Of a stretch of 5,373 bases of DNA, positions 1 through 5,304 are shown in pieces. The stretch lies in NCBI GenBank assembly GCA_041307765.1, contig JBFZCW010000131.1, positions 1 to 5,373 on the forward strand, read 5' to 3'. The notes below the pieces were generated by a model, which searched no databases, had not been told where the DNA came from, and saw nothing but the letters and a program-made list of their open reading frames with translations. Position 1 is the stretch's first letter. Each line of letters begins with the position of its first letter. Position numbers and translations under genes: made by a program. Source of the DNA: DYRB01 sp041307765 (GTDB lineage: Bacteria > Pseudomonadota > Gammaproteobacteria > Chromatiales > Chromatiaceae).

Positions 1-360
1 CTGGACGACCTCAACGCCATGCATCAGCGCCTGCACGACCGGTTGGCCGAGTTGGGCGGGCAAATCGATGCGATCTTCTTCTGCCCGCACAGCCCCGAGG
101 AACAGTGCGCTTGCCGCAAGCCCCGTCCGGGGCTCTTGCTGTCGGTCCGGGACCGGTTTGGTGTGGCCGCGTCCGACCTGCTGGTGATCGGAGACTCCCT
201 GCGGGACTTGGAATCCGCCTGGGTCGCCGGTGTCGCAGCCGTCCTCGTCCTGACCGGAAAAGGGTCGCGAACACTGGCGGAGCATCGCGAGCGCCTGGGC
301 GAGACCGCCGTCTACCGAGACCTCGCTGCGGCGGCTGATGCGATCCTCGGCGTTGCCTAG
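1..360 (+). CDS. gmhB: D-glycero-beta-D-manno-heptose 1,7-bisphosphate 7-phosphatase, C-terminal part
   Basis: This is a HAD-superfamily phosphatase of histidinol-phosphatase-like type. GmhB removes the C7 phosphate from heptose 1,7-bisphosphate in the cytoplasm, on the route to ADP-heptose for the LPS inner core. The gene enters from the left edge already in frame; 119 residues and a TAG stop are visible, against roughly 180-190 for the family, so about 60-70 N-terminal residues (including the catalytic DxD) lie outside. The zinc-binding loop is clear: CPHSPEEQCACRKPRPG, with C28, H30, C36 and C38 (numbered from the window edge) as the expected ligands. The late HAD motif is VIGDSLRDL, with D65 and D69 as the metal-side acidic residues. 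The ATG at position 19 is internal and not the start. plsC follows after 12 bases, suggesting one transcript. An alternative reading is another zinc-loop HAD phosphatase such as the HisB N-terminal type, but the plsC/gyrB neighbourhood favours GmhB. Confidence 0.93.
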   Translation: MDDLNAMHQRLHDRLAELGGQIDAIFFCPHSPEEQCACRKPRPGLLLSVRDRFGVAASDLLVIGDSLRDLESAWVAGVAAVLVLTGKGSRTLAEHRERLGETAVYRDLAAAADAILGVA

Positions 361-372
361 GACGGTTCGAAT

Positions 373-1101
373 ATGGTGACTATCCGCTCCCTTGCGTATC
401 TGCTGGCGATGTCCCTGTCGGTCGTCCTGTACTCCATTCCTCTCGGGTTGCTGGGCTGGGCGATGCCTGCCGCGTGGCTAAGTGCTCTCGGGGGGCAATG
501 GGGGCGCTTCAATCTCTTCGCGCTGCGCGCCCTTTGCGGTCTTCGGTTCAGGGTCAGTGGCCTCGAGCATCTTCCTAGCACGAACACCATCCTGTTGAGC
601 AAGCATCAGTCAACCTGGGAGACCATCGCGTTTCTTGCCATTCTGCCTACCCCTCAGACTTGGGTGGTCAAACAGGAACTTCTGCGGGTGCCGCTTTTCG
701 GGTGGAGCATGGCGCAGTTCAAACCCATCGCCATCGACCGGACCGCAGGGCGAAAAGCGATACGGCAGCTGGTCGAGCAGGGACTGCGGGCGCTGGAAGA
801 GGGGCGGTGGGTGATCATCTTTCCGGAGGGAACCCGTGTGGCAGCTGGGGAACGGGGGCATTACGGGATGGGGGGCGCATTGCTCGCGGAAAAGGCCGGG
901 CGGCCGGTTGTGCCCGTTGCCCACAACGCCGGGTCATTTTGGGCCCGCCGGGACATCCGAAAGTACGCCGGCGTGGTCGACGTGGTGATTGGGCCACCGA
1001 TCGAGACCAGGGGGCGCCGGGCGGCGGAGATAAACCGCGATGTTGAGCAGTGGATTGAGGAGACGGTCGCGGGTCTGGCAGCGGGGATGGCGTTGCCTTG
1101 A
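373..1101 (+). CDS. plsC: 1-acyl-sn-glycerol-3-phosphate acyltransferase (PlsC/LptA-like)
   Basis: A complete 242-residue membrane-associated acyltransferase of the PlsC/LPLAT family, which transfers a fatty acyl chain to lysophosphatidic acid or a similar lysophospholipid to give phosphatidic acid. Residues 7-39 are hydrophobic and should anchor it in the inner membrane. The catalytic block is KHQSTWE, with H78 and E83, an HX4E form instead of the textbook HX4D. Block II is around GWSMAQFKPIAIDR (110-123), block III is FPEGTR (150-155), and block IV is VVPVAHNAG (179-187). Length is typical. The ATG at 373 is preceded by AGGA (359-362), which overlaps the gmhB stop, so the two genes are probably translated from one message. 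Its position next to gyrB with gmhB behind it matches, from memory, the Pseudomonas lptA-gmhB arrangement. Which lysophospholipid it prefers cannot be told from sequence. The fold assignment is very secure; the gene symbol is less so, because several paralogs share the name. Confidence 0.93.
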   Translation: MVTIRSLAYLLAMSLSVVLYSIPLGLLGWAMPAAWLSALGGQWGRFNLFALRALCGLRFRVSGLEHLPSTNTILLSKHQSTWETIAFLAILPTPQTWVVKQELLRVPLFGWSMAQFKPIAIDRTAGRKAIRQLVEQGLRALEEGRWVIIFPEGTRVAAGERGHYGMGGALLAEKAGRPVVPVAHNAGSFWARRDIRKYAGVVDVVIGPPIETRGRRAAEINRDVEQWIEETVAGLAAGMALP

Positions 1102-1188
1102 GGATGATCAGCCCATTTGGCGTGACGGGGACTGAGTAGCGCAGTTGTTCCCGCCTGTTCTTGCCTACGTGGTCTTTAGGACCTCGCC
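1102..1188. other. Short gap between convergent plsC and gyrB
   Basis: This is the only space in which both convergent transcripts could end. I see only weak stems, such as GGTC/GACC around 1171-1183 and an ACTG/CAGT stem near 1130-1145, and none is followed by a run of T on either strand. Termination here is therefore either Rho-dependent or extends into the opposing gene. Confidence 0.6.
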
Positions 1189-3594
1189 TCAGACGTCGAT
1201 GTTCTCAGCCGCCAGGGCATTGCGGTCGATGAACTCGCGGCGCGGCTCAACTTGATCGCCCATCAAGGTCGAGAAGATCTGGTCAGCCATGATGGCATCC
1301 TCGATATTGACCTGTAGGAGCCGGCGGGTTTCGGGGTTCATGGTCGTCTCCCAGAGTTGGTCGGGATTCATCTCACCCAGCCCCTTGTAGCGCTGGCGGT
1401 GGTATCCGCGGCCGGCATCGTCCAACAGCCACTGCAGTCCCTCGCCGAATGCGCTGATCGCTTTGCGCCGCTCGCCGCGGCGGACATAGGCGCCGGCATC
1501 CAAGAGGTCCCGGATTCGCTCAGCGAACGTCGCGATTCGGCCGTAATCGGCGGACAAGAAGAACTCCGGTGGAACCTCTTTGGTCTCGGGGATACCGTGC
1601 AGGAGCCGGGTTACGCGCAGAGGTTGGCGGCCGTTGCCTGTCGCATCCGGCAGGTCGATTGCGAAGCTAGCCGAAGGCCCGGCTGAAGCATTGAGCACGG
1701 ACTGTACGCGTAGGCGCCACGGGGTGTAGCTGCCTGGGTTGTCGAAAAAGATGGGGTCGAATCGGTCCACACGAATCAGCGCCTCCAGGAAGGCAGGGTC
1801 GTAGCGGGATGACAAGCGCTTTACGACGCTCTGAAATGTCTGGTAGTCCTGGGCGAGTGACTCGAGCGCCTGGTCGCTGAGGGGCGGTGCGGCGTCCGAG
1901 ACATGCATGGCGGCACCCTCCAAGGCCGACTGGAGAAGGGCTCCGCGCCACTCGGCGTCGTCCAAGAGGTACATCTCCTGCTTGCCGCGTTTGACCTTGT
2001 AGAGCGGCGGCTGAGCAATATAGATGTGGCCGCGCTCCACCAATTCCGGCATCTGACGGTAGAAGAATGTCAGCATTAGGGTTCGAATGTGGGCGCCATC
2101 CACGTCCGCGTCGGTCATGATGATGATACGGTGATAGCGCAACTTGTCGGGGTCGTAATCCTCTCGCCCGATTCCGCAGCCCAAGGCGGTGATGAGAGTG
2201 CCGACCTCTGCGGAGCCGAGCATCTTGTCGAATCTGGCCTTTTCGACATTGAGAATCTTGCCTTTGAGCGGCAGGATTGCTTGGAAGCTGCGATCCCGGC
2301 CCTGTTTGGCGGAGCCGCCGGCAGAGTCGCCCTCCACTAGGTAGAGCTCAGACTTGGCGGGATCCTTCTCCTGACAGTCGGCCAGCTTGCCGGGCAGGCC
2401 GGCGATGTCTAGCACCCCCTTGCGGCGGGTCAGTTCTCGAGCGCGGCGCGCAGCTTCGCGGGCGCGAGCGGCGTCGAGCATCTTGTTGGCGATGATTTTC
2501 GCCTCAGTGGGGTGTTCTTCCAGGAAGTCGTTGAAGAACTCGACGAGGGCGCCCTCGACCACCGGCTTCACCTCGGAGGAGACCAGCTTCTCCTTTGTTT
2601 GCGAAGAAAATTTGGGGTCAGGAACCTTTACGGACACGACTGCCACCAGGCCTTCTCGCGCATCGTCTCCAACCGGCCGGATCTTTTGCGATTTGTCCAA
2701 CCCCTCGCGCTCGATGTACTGGTTCAGGGTTCTGGTGAGCCCGGCCCGGAAGCCAGCGAGGTGGGTGCCGCCGTCCCTTTGCGGGATGTTGTTCGTGTAG
2801 CAGAAGATGCTCTCCTGATAGGACTCGTTCCATTGCAAGGCAAGCTCGACCACCATCCCTCCGCGCTCTGTTAAAAAATAACAGATGGTCGGGTGAAGGG
2901 GCGTTTTGTTCTTGTTGAGCAACTCCACGAAGGCGCGTATTCCGCCCTTGTACTCGAAGCAATCGGTCCGACCGGTCGCATCCTCGGACAGGCGGATCCT
3001 GACCCCGGAATTTAGGAAGGATAGTTCGCGCAGCCGCTTGGCCAGGATGTCGTAGTGGAACTCAATGTGGGTGAAGACCGACGGTGATGGCCGGAATTTG
3101 ATAGTGGTGCCACGAGCAGACGTTTCGCCTACGCTCTTCAGGGGATAGAGGGGCTCGCCTTCGGAATACTCTTGGTGGTATTCGTGACCATCGCGGTTGA
3201 TGCGCAGATCGAGATGCTCGGATAGGGCGTTCACGACAGAGACGCCGACACCGTGTAATCCGCCGGAAACCTTGTAGGAGTTTGCATCGAACTTGCCGCC
3301 GGCATGGAGGACGGTCATGATCACCTCGGCGGCGGATCGCTGCTCCTCGGCGTGGATGTCCACGGGGATCCCGCGGCCGTTGTCCTTGACCGTGACGGAC
3401 TGGTCTTCGTGGATGATGACGTCGATGTCGGAGCAGTAGCCGGCGAGAGCCTCGTCGATGGAGTTGTCGACCACCTCGAACACCATGTGGTGCAGACCGG
3501 TACCATCGTCGGTGTCACCGATGTACATGCCGGGGCGCTTGCGGACGGCGTCCAGCCCGCGCAGAACCTTGATGTTTGTGGAGTCGTAGGACAT
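1189..3594 (-). CDS. gyrB: DNA gyrase subunit B
   Basis: This complete 801-residue ATPase subunit of the A2B2 type II topoisomerase introduces negative supercoils in the nucleoid. The GHKL ATPase domain comes first: catalytic E40, with N44, D47 and E48 in EVVDNSIDEALAGY, D71 in DNGRGIP, the ATP lid KVSGGLHGVGVSVVNAL (108-124), and R134 at the coumarin-contact position. The transducer domain carries QTKEKL (332-337). The TOPRIM domain carries EGDSAGGSAKQGR (E421) and DADVDGAHIR (D495, D497, D499), with K444 in PLKGK. A Gram-negative-type insert spans about 560-725, and the tail motif RYKGLGEMNP is at 735-744. Length is close to the 804 of E. coli. The start MSYDSTNIKVL aligns with the known N-terminus, although only a weak Shine-Dalgarno (CGGAA, about 8 bases ahead of the ATG) is present. 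No resistance-type change is evident at R134, D423 or K444. recF is not directly upstream. A TATAAT box and a parS-like palindrome lie 170-190 bases upstream. Confidence 0.99.
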   Translation of the reverse strand: MSYDSTNIKVLRGLDAVRKRPGMYIGDTDDGTGLHHMVFEVVDNSIDEALAGYCSDIDVIIHEDQSVTVKDNGRGIPVDIHAEEQRSAAEVIMTVLHAGGKFDANSYKVSGGLHGVGVSVVNALSEHLDLRINRDGHEYHQEYSEGEPLYPLKSVGETSARGTTIKFRPSPSVFTHIEFHYDILAKRLRELSFLNSGVRIRLSEDATGRTDCFEYKGGIRAFVELLNKNKTPLHPTICYFLTERGGMVVELALQWNESYQESIFCYTNNIPQRDGGTHLAGFRAGLTRTLNQYIEREGLDKSQKIRPVGDDAREGLVAVVSVKVPDPKFSSQTKEKLVSSEVKPVVEGALVEFFNDFLEEHPTEAKIIANKMLDAARAREAARRARELTRRKGVLDIAGLPGKLADCQEKDPAKSELYLVEGDSAGGSAKQGRDRSFQAILPLKGKILNVEKARFDKMLGSAEVGTLITALGCGIGREDYDPDKLRYHRIIIMTDADVDGAHIRTLMLTFFYRQMPELVERGHIYIAQPPLYKVKRGKQEMYLLDDAEWRGALLQSALEGAAMHVSDAAPPLSDQALESLAQDYQTFQSVVKRLSSRYDPAFLEALIRVDRFDPIFFDNPGSYTPWRLRVQSVLNASAGPSASFAIDLPDATGNGRQPLRVTRLLHGIPETKEVPPEFFLSADYGRIATFAERIRDLLDAGAYVRRGERRKAISAFGEGLQWLLDDAGRGYHRQRYKGLGEMNPDQLWETTMNPETRRLLQVNIEDAIMADQIFSTLMGDQVEPRREFIDRNALAAENIDV

Positions 3595-3761
3595 AGCGCG
3601 TTCCGGGGTTGGCCAGGGCGAAACACACCCACACAGTGGTGGTTGGGCGAATGGGATTGTTCGGCGCGGTGAGGCGCGGGCTGGCGTGCGAAGATGACGT
3701 TGAAACGTGGCCTGCCGTGAATGCCGGCGCCGAGGCCGCTGGAGTCCGCTGCGTGCGGGGC

Positions 3762-3777
3762 GGTTCCACGTGGAACA
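3762..3777. other. parS: parS-like ParB-binding (centromere) site
   Basis: The 16-mer reads TGTTCCACGTGGAACC on the minus strand. Its central 14 bases, GTTCCACGTGGAAC, form a perfect inverted repeat. The widely conserved bacterial parS consensus is TGTTNCACGTGNAACA; this site agrees at all specified positions except the last base, and the C/G variable pair is the form I recall from Pseudomonas. ParB dimers load here as CTP-dependent clamps, spread along flanking DNA and, with ParA, segregate newly replicated origins; parS clusters close to oriC. It is the only CACGTG-centred site I found in the window. Confidence 0.85.
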
Positions 3778-3779
3778 CT

Positions 3780-3785
3780 ATTATA
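3780..3785 (-). promoter_or_regulatory. Probable gyrB promoter -10 box (TATAAT)
   Basis: The minus strand has a perfect TATAAT, pointing at gyrB. Upstream, no hexamer resembling TTGACA sits at 16-18 bases (the sequence there is AAAGG-rich), so the -35 is poor. A consensus -10 with a weak -35 fits what is known of relaxation-stimulated gyrase promoters in E. coli, but applying that here is inference. Initiation would fall around 3771-3774, inside the parS-like palindrome, leaving a leader of about 180 bases before the gyrB ATG. Confidence 0.5.
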
Positions 3786-3789
3786 CACG
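3781..3789 (+). promoter_or_regulatory. DnaA-box-like 9-mer
   Basis: TTATACACG differs from the DnaA box TTATNCACA only at the last base and overlaps the putative gyrB -10. I see no second good box nearby, so this could be chance, since most of its match comes from the TATAAT element. If real, it could couple gyrB expression to DnaA. Confidence 0.2.
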
Positions 3790-3822
3790 GATTGATTTGC
3801 CCCCTTTGGTGAACCGTCCCCA

Positions 3823-3865
3823 GCAACTGCAGATTTGCGCAGGTTGCCGCCGGTGCAGTTGTTGC
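3823..3865. repeat. Overlapping inverted repeats
   Basis: CAACTGCA (3824-3831) is matched by TGCAGTTG (3854-3861), with a 22-base spacer. The left arm could instead pair with GCAGGTTG (3840-3847) through CAAC-TGC with one bulged G. The two pairings exclude each other. The element sits about 40 bases upstream of the gyrB-strand -10, so it would not be in that transcript; a protein-binding role or chance are the alternatives. Confidence 0.35.
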
Positions 3866-4037
3866 CCGGGGAGCGCATTCCCGTCGTCTGCGGTGTGCGT
3901 GTGGGCGGCTGTGGAGGATCATCCTGCCGTTCAGTGCAAGGCGGGCAAGAAAACGAACCCCCGCCAAACCCCTTACTGCTAGGTTTTCCGGCCTGGGGGC
4001 TGCGATAGGGCTGGCTCGGCCTTGCTGCCAAGCATCC

Positions 4038-4051
4038 GGATGAGCTCATCC
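4038..4051. repeat. Perfect 14-base palindrome
   Basis: GGATGAGCTCATCC is a perfect palindrome. It overlaps a second perfect palindrome, CATCCGGATG (4033-4042), so the unit CATCC occurs at both ends of the element. Flanking CCAAG (4028-4032) and CTTGG (4051-4055) extend the symmetry. There is no adjacent T run, so it does not look like an intrinsic terminator. An operator for a dimeric regulator is possible, but no target gene is obvious. Confidence 0.4.
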
Positions 4052-4119
4052 TTGGTGGGTATCTCAGGTCTGGCTTAGCACATCAAATTTTTGAGCGTCC
4101 ACAAAGCCAGACGGCAAAA

Positions 4120-4149
4120 CCCATCGACCCCTCCGCCGTCGATTATGGG
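4120..4149 (-). terminator. Candidate intrinsic terminator for the cysteine-module gene
   Basis: On the minus strand the stem is built from ATCGAC and GTCGAT (4123-4128 with 4138-4143, nine-base loop), extended by GGG/CCC (4147-4149 with 4120-4122) across a three-base bulge, and followed by TTTT (4116-4119). It begins about 75 bases after the stop codon at 4225. The T tract is short, so this is only a moderate call. Confidence 0.4.
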
Positions 4150-4224
4150 CAAGCACAAGACCACCAAAGGCGGGCGCCCGGCCAGCGGGGTTGCGGTGGA
4201 GCATCCTGATCCGGCTCCCGGACG

Positions 4225-4803
4225 TCAGTCGGGTCGTCTAGCAGGTATGCAGGCCAGCCGGCCTTCGTACATGCCACAGGCACCAGAGATGTTGCCTCTG
4301 GGCGTCTTTACGACGCATACGCTTCCCTCCGACGCCAACGTACATGCTGCGAATGCCTCGGGAGGCGGGCGCGGTCCTGTTTCGAGGGGTGGCGGTGGGC
4401 GGTCCTTCTGCCGTTGAATCGACGAGCCAGGATAGCCCTGGTCCTGGTCGCCGGGCGCGCCGTCTCCCCGGCCGTCCGTTCTCTCATGAGCGCTAGCCTC
4501 CCTTCCTCCGCCCGGCGGACCCGGAGGAGGTCTGTCTGGCACGCAAACCAAATCCCCCACTTTGGCTTCGCATGTGCCGGTGATCGTTCGATACCCCCCC
4601 CGGAAGTAACATGGGGCGCCAGGTTGTTTAGACGCGCAGGCCGTAACCGCCTCGGGGGGGGGTGACCCTGGGTGGGATTCCGGTTCCTGCGCCGGACTTG
4701 ACCCCATGGCGGCCATCGCCAGCAATGCCGCCAAAACAGTTCCTAAACGGGGACACTGCGCGAAACGTCTAGCCGGAGTCTTCGAGGGCAACACATCTTG
4801 CAT
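4225..4803 (-). CDS. Secreted protein with two four-cysteine modules, function unknown
   Basis: The product has 192 residues and I do not recognise a named family. Basic residues around 8-19 precede a hydrophobic stretch (20-33) and a cleavage-like SPA at 36-38, so it should be exported by Sec. The mature part holds two similar modules. The first starts PPPEAVTAC and has C56, C65, C78 and C87; the second starts PPPEAFAAC and has C154, C163, C176 and C185. Both have exactly C-x8-C-x12-C-x8-C spacing, share G-T/A-C before the third cysteine, L-x-C at the fourth, and end in V/IP. The linker (90-148) is Pro/Gly-rich and charged, probably disordered. Paired disulphides in the periplasm or outside are likely. 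I chose the ATG at 4803 over the GTG at 4806 because AGGAG (4810-4814) lies six bases from the ATG and only three from the GTG. Runs of nine C and eight G in the coding strand flank or enter module one. Similar short modules seem common in proteobacterial hypothetical proteins, but I can give no function. Confidence 0.8.
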   Translation of the reverse strand: MQDVLPSKTPARRFAQCPRLGTVLAALLAMAAMGSSPAQEPESHPGSPPPEAVTACASKQPGAPCYFRGGYRTITGTCEAKVGDLVCVPDRPPPGPPGGGREASAHERTDGRGDGAPGDQDQGYPGSSIQRQKDRPPPPLETGPRPPPEAFAACTLASEGSVCVVKTPRGNISGACGMYEGRLACIPARRPD

Positions 4804-4809
4804 CACAAG

Positions 4810-4814
4810 CTCCT
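4810..4814 (-). promoter_or_regulatory. Strong ribosome-binding site, decides the start
   Basis: AGGAG on the minus strand, six bases from the ATG at 4803-4801. The adjacent GTG (4806-4804) would have only three bases of spacing, so the ATG is the better start. Confidence 0.75.
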
Positions 4815-4920
4815 ATAAAACTCTCTATCGCGATCCCCCCAAAATGCGGCCGTACGCATCCGAAGCGGTCGTGGGGTTGAGGCCAAGATTGGCGCCGGAT
4901 CGCCCCTGTCCGCTCTGGGG

Positions 4921-4950
4921 ATACTAATCCTCGAACGATTGTGGCATCAA
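4921..4950 (-). promoter_or_regulatory. Candidate promoter for the cysteine-module gene
   Basis: TTGATG (4950-4945) and TAGTAT (4926-4921) are separated by 18 bases on the minus strand, each matching four of six sigma-70 consensus bases. It would give a leader of roughly 110 bases before the ATG at 4803. Such matches are common by chance, so the call is weak. Confidence 0.28.
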
Positions 4951-5160
4951 TAGAAACCAACCAGGGGACTCTGCGCGACCGGGCCACAGCCCCGGCGCAC
5001 CGGCACGCCCTTCGGTCAGTCATGGGGTTGGCCGAGGAGACGGGCGCGCCTTAGTCGCTGTCCATGCCGGTGCCGCATGGCCTCAGATCGATCTTCTCGA
5101 TGTTTCGCGTGGTTGCCTTTCGACTTGCTCTTCGGCGCGTCGGCCTGGTGCGGGCAACCC

Positions 5161-5219
5161 AAGCACCTAGCCCAAGATGAGACGGAGGTGGGTACTGCGT
5201 TGGTACCCAAATGGTGCTT
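5161..5219. repeat. Nested inverted repeat upstream of ilvD
   Basis: The outer arms AAGCACC (5161-5167) and GGTGCTT (5213-5219) match perfectly. Inside them TGGGTAC (5189-5195) and GTACCCA (5203-5209) form a second perfect seven-base stem with a seven-base loop. The three bases between inner and outer right arms and about 21 on the left would form an asymmetric internal loop. Only three T follow, so an intrinsic terminator is weak. It could be a leader RNA fold, a regulator-binding site or part of a small RNA. Confidence 0.45.
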
Positions 5220-5249
5220 TGCGAGCCGGGCCAGGCGGCTGAGTTCCCT

Positions 5250-5255
5250 TATACT
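5250..5255 (+). promoter_or_regulatory. Possible ilvD -10 box (TATACT)
   Basis: TATACT matches five of six -10 bases and lies 49 bases before the ilvD ATG. No convincing -35 is found at 16-18 bases upstream (the sequence there is GC-rich). If used, transcription would start near 5262, downstream of the nested inverted repeat. Confidence 0.3.
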
Positions 5256-5304
5256 GTCCCTTCCGTCCTAAAAGATTCGACCGATCCGGCTCATCGAGGT
5301 TGCC

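Larger units (their letters stand above)
3595..4224. other. 630-base non-coding region upstream of gyrB
   Basis: No reading frame here has a family-like motif, a good ribosome site or a length that beats chance for GC-rich DNA. The frames that cross it on the minus strand run out of phase into gyrB and read as low-complexity Pro/Ser/Arg. What can be supported is regulatory and listed separately: a gyrB-strand promoter, a parS-like palindrome, inverted repeats at 3823-3865, a 14-base palindrome at 4038-4051, and a terminator-like hairpin at 4120-4149. There is also a GGCGGG/CCCGCC inverted repeat at 3940-3945 and 3960-3965 with a 14-base loop. A short AT-rich patch lies near 4082-4093. I found no tRNA, tmRNA or signal-recognition RNA signature. 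Confidence 0.7.
4804..5304. other. 500-base non-coding region between divergent genes
   Basis: This region lies between the divergent cysteine-module gene and ilvD. Reading frames of 64-84 codons cross it on both strands, but none has a ribosome site, a recognisable motif or a composition suggesting a real protein. Supported contents are the ribosome site and weak promoter of the leftward gene, a CCGGG/CCCGG hairpin near 4979-4995, a nested inverted repeat at 5161-5219, and the ilvD promoter and ribosome site. Nothing else stands out. Confidence 0.6.

Noticed and set aside
365..371. GGTTCGA resembling a tRNA T-loop between gmhB and plsC (similar strings also occur inside gyrB).
   Set aside because: No acceptor stem, D-arm or anticodon arm can be assembled around it in the 12-base gap.
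1102..1188. Possible bidirectional terminator between plsC and gyrB.
   Set aside because: Stems are four base pairs or heavily bulged and no T run follows on either strand.
3481..3495. CACCATGTGGTG palindrome considered as a second parS-like or operator site.
   Set aside because: It encodes conserved GyrB residues (HHMV) and lacks the CACGTG core of parS.
3515..3967. Minus-strand frame passing through the parS-like site reads VFHVE, like the FHVEHG ending I recall for RecF, suggesting a recF remnant.
   Set aside because: The four residues are simply what the palindrome encodes in that frame; the flanking residues show no RecF-like motif and the frame continues out of phase into gyrB.
3321..4049. 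242-codon open frame on the minus strand overlapping the gyrB start.
   Set aside because: It overlaps about 270 bases of certain gyrB coding sequence in another frame and is Pro/Ser/Arg/Thr-rich low complexity, typical of open frames in GC-rich DNA.
4091..4417. 108-codon plus-strand frame.
   Set aside because: It overlaps nearly 200 bases of the cysteine-module gene antisense, has no clear ribosome site, and shows no motif; the opposite gene has a signal peptide, duplicated modules and a good ribosome site.
5016..5210. 64-codon minus-strand frame upstream of ilvD.
   Set aside because: No ribosome site or recognisable motif, Arg/His-rich composition expected of a chance frame, and it runs across the nested inverted repeat.
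5077..5271. Plus-strand frame ending in a Leu/Ile-rich stretch just before ilvD, considered as an attenuator leader peptide.
   Set aside because: Only four Leu and one Ile are clustered, the frame is long for a leader peptide, and no terminator or antiterminator pair follows its stop codon before the ilvD ribosome site.
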